Positions 35,711 through 47,125 of a stretch of 64,000 nt of DNA are shown here, in pieces (the first letter of the stretch is position 1; each line of letters opens with the position of its first letter). Made by a program: the position numbers and the translations under genes. The notes under the pieces were generated by a model. The model searched no databases. It worked only from the letters and a program-made list of their open reading frames with translations, and was not told where the DNA came from. Source of the DNA: Dasypus novemcinctus (Eukaryota > Chordata > Mammalia > Cingulata > Dasypodidae); the NCBI RefSeq assembly GCF_030445035.2, contig NC_080683.1:21231528-21295527 (forward strand). Reading direction: 5' to 3'.

Positions 35711-36215
35711 GTGAATGGTGGTGAGAAAATTGGATCTCCATATGCAAAAGAATGAAGGTGAATACTACCTCACGTCATATACAAAAATCAACTCAAATTG
35801 GATCAAAGATCTAAATATAAGAACCAGAACTATAAAACTCCTAAAAGACTTATGCAAGTGCCTTCAGGACATCGTGTTGTGCAAAGGTTTCTCAGACTTC
35901 ATACTCAAAAAAGCACAATCAAAAAAAAAAAAAAAAAGAAGAAGAAGAAGAAAGATATAAAGATAAATGAGATCTCATCATATTAAAAATTTTTGTGCAT
36001 CCAAGGAGTTCTTGAAAGTAAAACAAGCTATACAAAGGGATAAAATATTTGGAAAATATATCTGATAAGGACATAATATCCAGACTATATAAACAAATCC
36101 TTCAATGCAGCAAAAACAAGAAAATTTATCCAATTAAAATATCATCTAAAATTTGAATAAACAATTATCCAAAGAAGATCTACAAATGGAAAAAACAACA
36201 ACAACAAAAGGAATA
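35711..36215 (+). mobile_element. L1 LINE ORF2 fragment
   Basis: The frame at 35715-35960 contains LTSYTKINSNWIKDLN and TIKLLKDL, the L1 ORF2 region just before the C-terminal cysteine-rich part. Text up to about 36180 continues in ORF2 order (tatatctgataaggacataa; caattatccaaagaagatct). An A run at 35920-35937 followed by (GAA)n to 35955 expanded inside the reading frame. Both ends are truncated. Confidence 0.8.
35920..35955. repeat. A run plus (GAA)n microsatellite in L1
   Basis: About 18 A followed by five or six GAA units. It grew from the A-rich part of the L1 ORF2 sequence. Confidence 0.9.
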
Positions 36216-37599
36216 TACAAGTGTTGGGTGTGGCAAAATATGTTTTTAATGTTTTCCCCATTTTCTACTAGAACCCTTATCATATGAACCACAATTATTT
36301 TAAACTCCTGATCTGATAATCCCTAAATCTCTCCATACCTGAGTCTGGTTCTGATGCTTACCTTTCTCTTTGGACTATGTATTTTTAGCTTTAAGTATGA
36401 CTTACAATTTTTTGTTTAAAGTAGGATGGGATGTATTGGGTAAAAATAAGTGAGGTAAATAGTACTTTAGTATGAGGCATTATGTTTATCTGGGTAGAAG
36501 TTAGGTTGTGTTTACTGTTTGCTGTAGCTGTAGGTGTCAGAAGCTAAAATTTATTCTGATATCCTTGTTTTTGTAATTGCTATTGTCATTGGGTTTCCCT
36601 ACAGACTCCCTAAGGACTCCAACTTAAAAAATAGTCTGAGCCTTGCAGTTCTTTTCAGCTGTAATTCCCTGGGGGGATGGGAAGTTTTCTATAATCCCAT
36701 GATTAGGACATAGTGGGGGTTTACCCTATGATTTTAATTCTCTGATGAATCTAAGAGTTGTTGATTTCAGTTTAATTTTTTTTCTTGGTGCAAGGACAGA
36801 ACTTCTAAGCTCTTTGCTGTAGTTTTACATCCAGTGGCTCAGATTGATGGCACCATTTGGGAAGTCAAATAGAAGAACTGATTTGTATGCAAAAAGGATT
36901 AGTTTATTTATGATTTGACTTTGTAGAGATAGTAAAACTCAAAGTGGGCAGAATGTGATCATTTGAATTTAGAAATGGTAAAGGGAATGGAAGAGGATAT
37001 ACATTTGGGAATCATCTATATAAATAATAGTCAAAGCCTTAGAATGAATGACTTTTATAATGGAAAAAGTGCAATGAAAAGTTTAGATGGCCAGAAGTTG
37101 CATTGGAAGAGGTCACAAAAAAGAAACATACATGTATCAAGAAGCATAGATAGAAGTATCCTGCTGCAAAAAGTCAAGAAAAAGGACAGGGAAGAACAAT
37201 GAATAAAGGAAAGCTACCTGACCTGTAGGCCATTCAGTAACGGAAAAATTGTGACAAAGATTTACAAAGCATGGCATACTTTCACTAAACAAGTTTACAC
37301 TGTCACCCAGTGTCTTGTATGATAAATAACAAACACATGGAGGAATTATTAGGTTTGAAGGTTAAGTCAGAATAGTAACACATTTTAAAACATAGAGCAC
37401 AACTAATGTGATAGTTAATGAACCAAATAACAAAGGGAAAAATCCTTTATTTTATGGTTATGATTCCAAGGCTTGGAAGTTTTGCTATATACTCTGTGGG
37501 ATGTCTGATAAAACACATGTCCCTTCCTGTTTCTTGAACATCTGCTCCCTGTTTTTACTTCTTTTGGAGAAACTATTTCTAATGTAATAATAATAAAAA
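36216..37599. other. Unassigned DNA
   Basis: No gene or repeat recognised. The 79-codon plus frame at 36963-37202 is Lys/Arg/Ser-rich without family likeness. Confidence 0.4.
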
Positions 37600-37805
37600 A
37601 GAAAATACTAGCTGACATATTGAACATTTGTTTTATGTCAGGTATTTTTCAAGCACTATTTAATATATGATCTTTACAACAATCCTAGCAAATATGTGCT
37701 ATTACCATGCTTTTTCAGATGAGGAAACAAATAGAAAATTTATATTGCTTGTAAATTAGATCACACATTTAGTAAGTGGTAGAAGCATAATTTATAACCC
37801 TAGGT
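37600..37805 (-). mobile_element. MIR SINE, antisense
   Basis: The MIR core lies in reverse: agcactatttaatatatgatc, acaacaatcctagcaaatatg, then tcagatgaggaaacaaatag near 37716, cacacatttagtaagtggta near 37763, and agcataatttataaccc. Strongly diverged, as expected for its age. Confidence 0.8.
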
Positions 37806-38263
37806 AATATTAGCCTACCAATGCTAATCTGCTATGCTGTGGAAGTGGGAATTCACAGTGAAGTCTGAATACAGTATTATTCACATTACTTCATTCCTTA
37901 AATGGAAAATCCTTACCAAAGCAATAACAAAATAGCTATTTTAAATTTGAAATAATATTAAAGCACTGATTACAAATGAATGAGGGGAGTATTGGGACAA
38001 AAAGAAATTGCATTTTCTAAACAATACAAAACAGCTGGAGGTAACTGAAAAAAGAATTCACGCTGAATAAATGCATGGGAACCAAATATAGAATGAGAAA
38101 ACTGACGGAAGGATAAAGACATGTAACCCTGCATATGTGTACGTAGAGACAAGATACTTCAGCGGTGGCGTGCCATATCATATGTCTCAGGAAGAATGTG
38201 AGGCAGAGCCTCGGACCAGCCACCGGAGCAGGAGAAGAACACTGCCCAGGTCCTGGTCCAGTA
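37806..38263. other. Unassigned DNA
   Basis: No gene or repeat recognised left of the Tigger element. 38160-38262 is GC-richer (aggcagagcctcggaccagc). Confidence 0.35.
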
Positions 38264-39434
38264 CAGTCAATCCTTATTATTCTTGAATCCCATATTTGCA
38301 AATTTACCTACTCAGCAAAATTACTTTGCAACTTCAAAAATCAATACTCAGGATATTGTCCCAGTTATTTGCAGACGTGCACAGAGTAGCAAAATATTTG
38401 AGTCATACATCCCCAGTGGAGGTCAAAGAATGTCATACTCTTCCTCTTGTTTTAGCTCTCTGTAAACAAGTGTCCTTTTAGAGGAATATGTAGTGCCACA
38501 TTTTTTTCATATTTTTATGCTTTTTAATTGTTGATTTTGGATTTCAAAATGGTCCCCAAGCATAGTGCTGAAGTGTCGTTTAATGTTTCCTACCATAAGA
38601 AGATTGTGATATGCCTCACAGAGAAAATACATGTGTTAGATAAACTACATTCAGACCTGAGTTTCAGAGCTTTTGGCCAAGAGTTAATGAATCAAAAATA
38701 TATATTATGAATTATACTGCTATTAATATTGGTGTACCCATACCTGTTTGAGTCCCTGCTTTCTCAGGTGTCCATCAACAATACTGTATTCTAATTTTAC
38801 TATTCATTTAAATGGATAAAGAAAATGTGGTATATACATATGATACAAATATTATCTAGCCATAAAAAAGAATGAAGTTCTGATGTATTCAACAACATGG
38901 ATAAACTTTGAAGATATATTGAATGAAATAAACCAGACACAAACAGATATTATATGATCTCATTTATATGAATATATAGGATATACACATTCATAGAGAC
39001 AGATAACAGATTACAGGTTACCAGGGGCCAGAGGGCAAGATAAGGACATGTCATTGCTTGATGGATGAAGAGCTTGCTTGAGATGGTGAGAAACTGGGGT
39101 AATGGATGTTAGTGATGGTAGTAAAATATTGTGAATATAATTGATACCACTGAATTATACATGTGACTGTGGTTAAAATGGGAAATTGAGTTTTACATGT
39201 TACTACAAAAAATTTTATATACACATGAATGCACACATTTATTATATGATGTCTTTATACAGAATCACACATGAAACAAAGTTATGCAGTTATTAGTTGA
39301 CAAAATGTTGTAACCACAGGCTCACAAGTACCTTACCCTGTATTTCTCCTAGGAGCAATTGTTCAATAGTTGCTAATTTAGAATTTGTGGCAACTTTATA
39401 AAATATAACTACCACAAATCATGAGAATTGACTA
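38264..39434 (+). mobile_element. Tigger-type (TcMar) DNA transposon, non-autonomous, split by L1
   Basis: The left terminal repeat starts cagtcaatccttattattct after a TA. The right end, gagaattgacta, is its inverted match. The left part (38264 to about 38712) includes the start of a transposase, at 38549-38705. It begins MVPKHSAEV and continues CLTEKIHVLDKLHSDLSF, the CENP-B-like helix-turn-helix DNA-binding region. The catalytic domain is absent, so this is an internally deleted copy. The right part is 39236-39434. About 520 bp of L1 lies between. A Tigger transposase from elsewhere would have moved it, at TA targets. Confidence 0.85.
38713..39235 (+). mobile_element. L1 LINE 3' end with inverted 5' piece, inserted in Tigger
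   Basis: From about 38790 the plus strand reads L1 ORF2 end (aaatggataaagaaaatgtg; acaacatggataaactttga) and 3' UTR (ggttaccaggggccagaggg near 39016; gtggttaaaatgggaaattg near 39170). The first 50 bp, about 38722-38770 (cctgtttgagtccctgcttt), is L1 ORF2 on the opposite strand. An inverted 5' end is the mark of twin priming. The insertion splits the Tigger copy. Confidence 0.75.
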
Positions 39435-39579
39435 CTCCCATAAATTCCACGTCATTCCTTCCTATCAGGCTTCCATACTAAATCAATTCCAACCTATCAA
39501 AATAAAATTGATGATTTCCTTGGTCAGCTTAAAATTTTGACTTATTTCCTTCCACCTGCCTGAAAAACACATTTTAAAT

Positions 39580-39780
39580 ACCCAAGTATGGTGCGTCCCT
39601 CTATTTGGAATGCCCTTTCCCTCTTTATCCTATAAGATTCCTATTAATTTTTCACAAACCAGCTTAAATGTAATTTATTAAATAAAACCTCATCCCACTC
39701 CCCAGGCTACTTTTCACTTCTCCTGTGGTTTACACTGTGTGCATCTCTCATGAGGTTATTGTGCCAATAAATAAAGTAAT
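39580..39780. mobile_element. L2-like fragment
   Basis: Text such as tttggaatgccctttccctc near 39604 and taaaacctcatcccactccc near 39682 follows a phrase order common in L2 copies. Diverged, no frame. The strand is not assigned. Confidence 0.45.
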
Positions 39781-40002
39781 GCATCTGAAAGAACTATGGG
39801 GAAAATGTGTCATATGTACATATAAGCAGAAGCAGATCTGTTGACAACTGATGAGACAGTATTTTTTCCAAGTCAGGGAAGAGAGGAACTGTGGTGGTTG
39901 GGTGGTCAGAGGTACTGCACAGAGCAGACCCTAAACAACATGTGAGAAGAAGCACACCTGCCCTGTCTGATATAGAGCCCTCTACACAAACTCTGTCCAA
40001 TA

Positions 40003-40290
40003 GATACACAGACTGTGTGCCACATATGGGATTTTAAATGGTTTGATAGTCACATTTAAAAAGTAAAAACAACTATGTGAAATCTAATTAACCCAATATA
40101 TACAAAACATTATTTCTACATGAAAAAAACATGTAAATGATATACTTTATATTCTTTATTTTATACTAGGACATGGAATCATGTCTGTCTTTTATTCTTA
40201 CAGAACATCTAAATCCTGACCAGCTACATTTCAAGTGCTCTGCAGTGTGGCTAGTGAACAGTGCAGCTAGAGATGGTACAGGTAATTTCA
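40003..40290 (+). mobile_element. hAT-type MITE (first of two)
   Basis: Starts ctgtccaatagatacacaga. It continues gtgccacatatgggatttta, agtcacatttaaaaagtaaa and ttaacccaatatatacaaaa, and ends near agctacatttcaagtgctct and gtggctagtgaac. This is the order of a common placental non-autonomous DNA element with cag-gctgtccaata ends. The right terminal repeat is decayed. Confidence 0.7.
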
Positions 40291-40540
40291 GATTATAAAG
40301 GCATACATACAGTATTCCCTTTGTTTAGCAATTTGCCTAGAGCTCCACTGAATGTCACCTCTCTCCTAAAAATGCCTGTCCTACATATTAAAATATTACA
40401 GTGTTGAAAAATTAGCTTGATATTATTCCAAACTGAATTTCTCAGATTCATTGAATAAATCTCCATTGTCCTCTAACAGTATTCCTTCATCGTAGCAAAT
40501 ATAGAGTCGGTTTGTTTTGAAAATCTTCACTTAGGCTTCA

Positions 40541-40740
40541 GAGCTGTGTAATATGGTAGCCCATAAACACGTGTAGATATTTAAGTTTAAATAAGTTAAA
40601 ATTATAAATTCAGTTCATTACTCAGACTAGCCCTGTTTCACTGTTCAATAGCCACATGTGTTTGTTTAGTAGTGCCTGTTTTGTACAGTACAGCTATAGA
40701 GCATTTACATCACCTCTGAAAGTTCTGTTGGACAGCAGTA
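40541..40740 (+). mobile_element. hAT-type MITE (second of two)
   Basis: Ends are gagctgtgtaatatggtagc and its inverted partner ttctgttggacagcag. In the middle are ttcagttcattactcagact, tcaatagccacatgtgtt and tatagagcatttacatcacc. The same family is split at 20895-20942 and 24363-24530. No coding capacity. Confidence 0.7.
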
Positions 40741-42156
40741 TTTTAGAGAGTCATGCATAAAATTTGATGGTACAATAAGTTAAGAAATTTGACCTAGATT
40801 TACTTATTTCATTTTGGAAAACAATTTACATTTTAAATGTAATTTCAATAGCCTCTCTAAAAAAACAAAATTGGCTTATGTAATATGGCCTTCTCTGTCT
40901 TCCCCTTGGAATATTCTGTTAGTGTTGCTGAGGGTTTATGTAATTAATTTGTAAATCATATTGAGAGCTTCCCCCCGCCCCCAAAATAAAAACTGCAATG
41001 GAACTGGCAATACTTTTGGCAATACAATTTTTAAAAAGGGCATTTTGTATGAACCCGGGATAAAGTATTATGTGAGAAGTTGTAGTGGGTCATGGTCTTT
41101 CACTTAATTTGCTTACTTGTTGCTGTTTCTTAAATGTATTTACTTCAATTTTGTCTTAAAACCTGCTTTTGTTATTTTTTTAAATGATTCTGTAAAATAT
41201 TTAGACTCTACCAAATCTGTTGGAACCTGTTGTACACTGGTTTGATTACCTTATCTTCTCATGATAGAACTCTGTTGTCTAAAATCATTATTTCCAGTAC
41301 ATAAATATATCAGTGTTAACGTCACTTGAAAATGATGCTGGACTATTGTGAATGGAGAACCCATTCTGACTGCTTGTTATCCTGCAAGATTCGTAAGGAT
41401 TGCCTTTCTGTAAACGGAAATATCACATGAGAAATGCGTTTTGTTTTCAATAATTTTTGTGGCATCTTCATTTATTCACCTCCTAATAGAAATTCTTTCC
41501 AATCATGTTCTCTTTTGACCATTTTCATGTTAAGTGATATCCCTTTCCTTTATGCTCAATTTTTACTTTATGTCCAAATTGACATTGAATAACTGTGAAA
41601 AAACAAATTTAAAAAATGGTAGTTATAAATTATTCCAAATGGTATTAACGTAAAAAGGAGTGAAATAATTTTATCTTAAAAAAGAGTATTTAGATAAATT
41701 TGCATATATGGTTATCTGCTTTTGTAGTTTTATAATGGGTAGATGTACATCTTCTCTCTCTAACTGCATTGATGCACTTTTCTATGACAATAAAAAAGAT
41801 GAAATAAAATAATGGAAAACAGAGAAACTATGACCAGAAGAGATGATACTAATCAGAACCAGTAGCAGGCAAAATATCTAGATTTTTTTAAAAATAGTGG
41901 ATCCAACTGTGTGTTTCAAGAGGACTTATTAATAAATTTCCCTAGAGAAGAGCTGATTGGACTCAACCATGTGTTTCTGGAAAATAAAACATAAAAGACT
42001 CTACTAATTATAATGAGATGCAATTAAAGTATAGTTGAATAGTTCTAAATGCATAGCCAACATACTTGGAAGAGACAAGGTGAACATGGGAATAGAAAGG
42101 TGGATAATAACATTATCACATCCAGGGATGTGAAACTCTGATCATGTGTGTCAATC
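40741..42156. other. Unassigned AT-rich DNA
   Basis: No gene or repeat recognised. Confidence 0.4.
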
Positions 42157-42169
42157 AAGAGTCAATGGA

Positions 42170-42565
42170 GGCCCCGGACTTGGCCCAGTGGTTAGGGTGT
42201 CTGCCACATGGGAGGTCCGCAGTTCAAAGCCCGGGCCTCCTTGTCCCGTGTGGAGCTGGCCCATGCGCAGTGCTGATGCGCACAAGGAGTGCCCTGCCAG
42301 GCAGGGGTGTCCCCGGCATAGGGGAGCCCCACGCGCAAGGAGTGCACCCCAAAAGGAGAGCCGCCCAGCACGAAAGAAAGTGCAGCCTGCCCAGGAATGG
42401 TGCCACTAACACAACAAGATGACACAACAAAAAGAAACACAGATTCCCATGCTGCTGACAACAACAGAAGCGGACAAAGAAGACGCAGCAAACAGACACA
42501 GAGAACAGACAACCGGGGTGGGACAGGGAAGAGGAGAGAAATAAATAAATAAATCTTAAAAAAAA
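42170..42565 (+). mobile_element. DAS-type SINE with target duplication
   Basis: Flanked by aagagtcaatgga (42157-42169) and aagagtcaataga (42566-42578), one mismatch. A box tggcccagtgg at 42181-42191; B-box region agttcaaagcc at 42231-42241, weakened by a changed first base. The body and an aataaataaataaatctt-A tail match the SINE at 12594. It keeps a segment near 42410-42440 (caacaagatgacacaaca) that the 12594 copy lacks. Frames at 42144-42574 are SINE shadows. Confidence 0.93.
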
Positions 42566-42578
42566 AAGAGTCAATAGA

Positions 42579-45500
42579 ATGTTAACTCAGGGAGTACAGT
42601 GTTGACTGGCTTGAGACAATGTCTTTTCCTATTAGAAAAATAAATAATACTCTAACCCATGTGTCCATATAAATAAATGTTTTTAAAGCTATAAAAATAT
42701 ATAATATATGTAGGAAAATGAAATTATTAAATTATGCCAATAAACTTTTAAAAATCAATTGCTTTTACACTATGCTAAAATGTAAGAATAATGGGCTTTG
42801 TAATCTCTAAATAATGTGTGTGTGCTTTCAGTCTGTTTTAAAGGTGACTGAAACCTTTAAAGGAAGTCATACAAAACTCTGAATTTATTTAATGTTTAGA
42901 ATAGTGACTCTTAACTTTAATTACATGTTGAAATAACATGTGGAACTTGTAAAAGTACTAATACCTGGACCAATTAAAACCAAAACCTCTGAGACTGAAG
43001 CCAAGGCTTCTGTACTTTTAAAAAATGTTTCCAAGCAATTTTACTGTGCTATCCGGGATGAGAGCCACTGGTTTATGGGGTTTTGGCAACAAAGTTTTAA
43101 ATGATAAATAAAATTGATTTATAAAATACACAATATGTAAGGTTTATTTATGATGGATAATATTAAATGTAGAAAAATTGATTTGATTGAGCATTTTTTA
43201 AAAATCACAGTGGGGACTCTTCTCTGCACACAGAAAGCCCCTCAGATGGTAAAATAAATAAATAAATAAAATAAACTAGTCACAACACTAGGAAAAAATT
43301 GGAAATCTACTTACCTGAATCTAAGGTGGCTTCTATCAAGATTTAAAGCTTCATAACCAAAATTATGAGGTGGTATTTTCCCAACTAATCTTACATAGCC
43401 TATATTACACAGTGTAGCTGCATAAAATTTTAAAATGTGTTGTATATATTATTTGTCACAACACAGCAAATTAAAATGATTGATATTGGGTGTTAGATAA
43501 TGAGTGGTAGCTATAGAGATGCCTATAGTGAAATCCAGATTTTAAAGCATATGTCTTACAGTGCTGTTATGAACTGAACTATTATCATGTGATTTGTTAA
43601 TTTAAAGTGCTAATATATTTTGGGTAAGAACCTACCAAACTAGTTTAAGTGTATTGATAGAGAATATTATGGAATATACATCTGCTCTTGAAGGTATGTA
43701 TAACCAGTGTGTTTGTGTTAATGTGTTGTGCATAATTTGTGCAGAGGGGGTCTTGGTTGTGTGTGGTGGGAAGACATGGGGATGTCAAAGTTCCTTTGAA
43801 TGCACTTACACACATGGGAAGATTCATGAAATAAGGAATTGGGGACAGTCAGAGGGTTAAAGTCAAGGGGAAAAAAAGTGAAAACAAGTTGGGATGGGAA
43901 AAATAATTTAAAATACTAAGAATAGTAATTGTAGCAATAATGCTGTTGAACAATTACTCTATTCCAGTCACTGAATGCTCTATAAAGTGATTTCAGAAAT
44001 GGGAAGTTCAGATTAGGGCATCTGACAAAGATGAATGCAATCCAAATCAGGATCTGTAGCAAAGTCTATTGGGCAAACAGTTCCAGGAGGTATGAAAAAT
44101 TTCATGTGTAGTTAATGAAGTAATTTGAGAACAAACCTAAAATCTTCACAGGGAAGCATCTAGACTCTGCAGGGATGCAAGGTGTGTGTGTGTATGCATG
44201 CAAGCCTTTTCATGCTTTGGAAGGAGGGGGAAGGACCAAAAAAAGGCAGGGATGGAAATAAAGTTTTACAGTAAAGAAACACACTGTACAAAAGAAAAAA
44301 ATGAAGGTGCTTCATGATTCTGTATCTTATCTTTTAAATATATGTCACACCAAGTAAGAAAAGACTATGATATGTACACAAAGTACACCTGAAATATGAA
44401 CAATGTGTACCTGAGAACCTTATATTGGAATAAACATAACTGTGCAGAGCAAGATTCTGAGTATATTTTCCTGTAGCAGGTATTTTACCATCTAGGAGGA
44501 GTATATTGGAAGAATTGAAAATTGAGATTATTTTAAGTTTATGAAGTGAGGATTACATTGAAAGAACTGAAAGGTGAAACTATTTTAAATTTATGCAGTG
44601 AGTCATTAAACCATAATTAGGTACTTACACCATATAAGTGTTTACCCCATTTAAGGTCTGTGATTTTTGCTCTGTTTTTATTAAAGGTAAAATGCTTTGG
44701 AGACTTTGAATACATTTTTATGTTCTGAATGAAAGCAGGAAAATGAATTATTCAAAGCAAATATTTGTGAGAACCTCTGGCACTTGTGGGTGTCCTGGTT
44801 TTTTTTCACTAGATAATTTCTACTTTATTCGTTCTGTCTTTATAAAATATTTAACAGATGCATCATCACTATTCTTGGTTGCTCAGTAACGAGTTTAGTA
44901 AATTTCCAAGCAGCTGGAATTATATTTCACTATTTGAAAAGAAAATGGTTGTGTCAATGGCATAAATGTCTTAAATCTGTCACTTGTCATGTTTTACCAA
45001 ATCTGAGGACATTTATATGAAAGGTAAGAATCTTAATTCCTTAACTCTTAGGATGTGACGCTCAAGATATTTACAAGAGTTAAGAATGACACTTTCAGAG
45101 TACATCAGGTTATTTTTCTATCCACCAAACCACAGAGAGGTTAAAGTTCCTTGGATTATTTGAAAAAGGTTAATGAATTTAGAAAACAAAAATTGTATAC
45201 ACATGCAAAATGCATTAATAGTAAAAAAATATATTTTAACTAATCAGGATTTATCATTTAAATATTTACTTTTTAAGCACAAATAAACCTTCAAATAAGT
45301 TTGTCTATATGTTCTTGACATAATGTGACAGTTCATTTATTACAACATACGAGGTGTTAGTGGTGGGGTTTTGTTTGTTGCTATTGTTACCCATCAGGAT
45401 TAGTCAGTAGCAGATTTTGCCTATGTTTTGTTTAGAGTTTAGCAGAGATTTCTCAGTTCTAGTACATCATGTGCTTCAGAAGGTACATTCTCTTAATGTA

Positions 45501-45867
45501 ATTCAGAGTAGTTCACTTCCACTGCCCACTCTCCTGCCAACTCTATCAATTTTCCTCCCAGGGTTTTAAAATGAGATACGGAAAATGCCTGTGATGATTT
45601 CTTCTCCATTTTGCCAATCCCCTCCATTATATCATCAGATGTTTGTGATTACCATCAAAAGAATCAAAAGATGCTGAAATCACCAGTTGCTAAAAAAAAA
45701 GACAGTTTTGCATCCCTAAGAAATGTTCTTTTCCAAATGTGCTCTTTCTATTTAGGTTCTTATATTTGATACATACATAGATCAATAAAAACTCAAGTTA
45801 GGAAAAGTTGTAAAATCATACAGTATAAAATCTTATTGTAGAGTATCAGTTAACACTAACAGTATAC
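42579..45867. other. Unassigned AT-rich DNA with a short AAAT repeat
   Basis: No gene or repeat family recognised over 3.3 kb, apart from a short (AAAT)n at 43251-43275 and a small (GT)n near 44182-44193. Confidence 0.45.
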
Positions 45868-46250
45868 TTTTTTTTTTTTTTTTTTTTTTAAAGATTTATT
45901 TATTTATTTAATTTCCCCCCCTCCCCTGGTTGTCTGTTCTTGGTGTCTATTTGCTGCGTCTTGTTTCTTTGTCTGCTTCTGTTGTCGTCAGCAGCACGGG
46001 AAGTGTGGGCGGCGCCATTTCTGGGCAGGCTGCTCTTTCTTTTCACGCTGGGCGGCTTTCCTCACGGGCGCACTCCTTGCGCGTGGGGCTCCCCCACGCG
46101 GGGGACACCCTTGCGTGGCACGGCACTCCTTGCGCGCATCAGCACTGCGCCTGGCCAGCTCCACACGGGTCAAGGAGGCCCGGGGTTTGAACCGCAGACC
46201 TCCCATATGGTAGACGGACGCCCTAACCACTGGGCCAAAGTCCGTTTCCC
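45868..46250 (-). mobile_element. DAS-type SINE, antisense
   Basis: The left end is a T run of about 22 (the SINE's A tail) followed by aaagatttatttatttattt. The tRNA-like head lies at the right: B box complement ggtttgaacc at 46184-46193, A box complement ccactgggcca at 46227-46237. The body is GC-rich like the 12594 copy. No clear target duplication. Frames at 45930-46266 are SINE shadows. Confidence 0.92.
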
Positions 46251-46684
46251 AATTAAGCTGATTTGAGGTCTAAACAAGGAAAATCACAAAAGCTTTAATG
46301 ATACACATCTTTCTGCAGTGCAGTGAAGCTTGAAAGTGAAGAAGGCAACCACTGCGGAAATCTCAAATGTTAGCAAATGATGATTATATAAAGTCATTTT
46401 TCACCCAGTGTTGAGAACATCAGTGAGCCATTAGCAACAACAAAATAACAATTGCATTAATTACAGTGTAAGTGATATGAATGTCAATAAAACAAGATTA
46501 ATTCAATACACCACATTTTATGAAATACTAATTGAAGAAAAATCAAAGCTTGGAGTTAATTAGCTCCTCTTTTTTTATTGTATTTAAGATGGACTCTTTT
46601 CACTGACTTGCTTCTTGTATGCAGTTATATTTAACAATGGAATTTCTGACTTCAATTAAAAGATTCTCTTAGTTCACCAGACCA
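46251..46684. other. Unassigned AT-rich DNA
   Basis: No gene or repeat recognised. Confidence 0.4.
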
Positions 46685-47125
46685 CTCTGATAAAGTCCAC
46701 CTAATTGGTTGGCTTAAACAGTGGGAATTTTTCTGATCATGGTTTTGAGGCTAGTGGTCCAAAATTAGATGTCAGCAAAGCTATCCTTTCTCTACAAAGT
46801 CTGTAACATACTAGTGCTGGCCACTCGTGATCCTTTGGGGTCCCTCACTTATATACAGCAATGTCCTCTCCTTTCTCTTCCAGGTTCCCTTGACTTCCAG
46901 CCTCCAGCTCCTCCTGGTGACTTTCTCTTACTAGGTCTGGATTTCTTCTGCATTTTAAAGAACTCCAGTAATTCTAATTAAGGCCCACCCTCACTCAGCT
47001 GGGTCCACATTGAATAGAAATAACATCTTCCAGAGATTCTATTTACAATGGGTTCACACCCATAGGTGTGCCGATTAAGATTAAGAAATCTTGTAAATGG
47101 GTTACACATAATTCAAGCTACCATA
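46685..47125 (-). mobile_element. MaLR-like LTR fragment, antisense
   Basis: Blocks such as ttggcttaaacagtgggaat near 46708, gaggctagtggtccaaaatt near 46747 and aaggcccaccctcactcagc near 46981 follow antisense MaLR LTR order (consensus ggcttaaacaac..., ggaggctagaagtccaaaat). The part after 47000 (gggttcacacccataggtgt) is less usual and may mark a lineage-specific subfamily. Confidence 0.5.
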
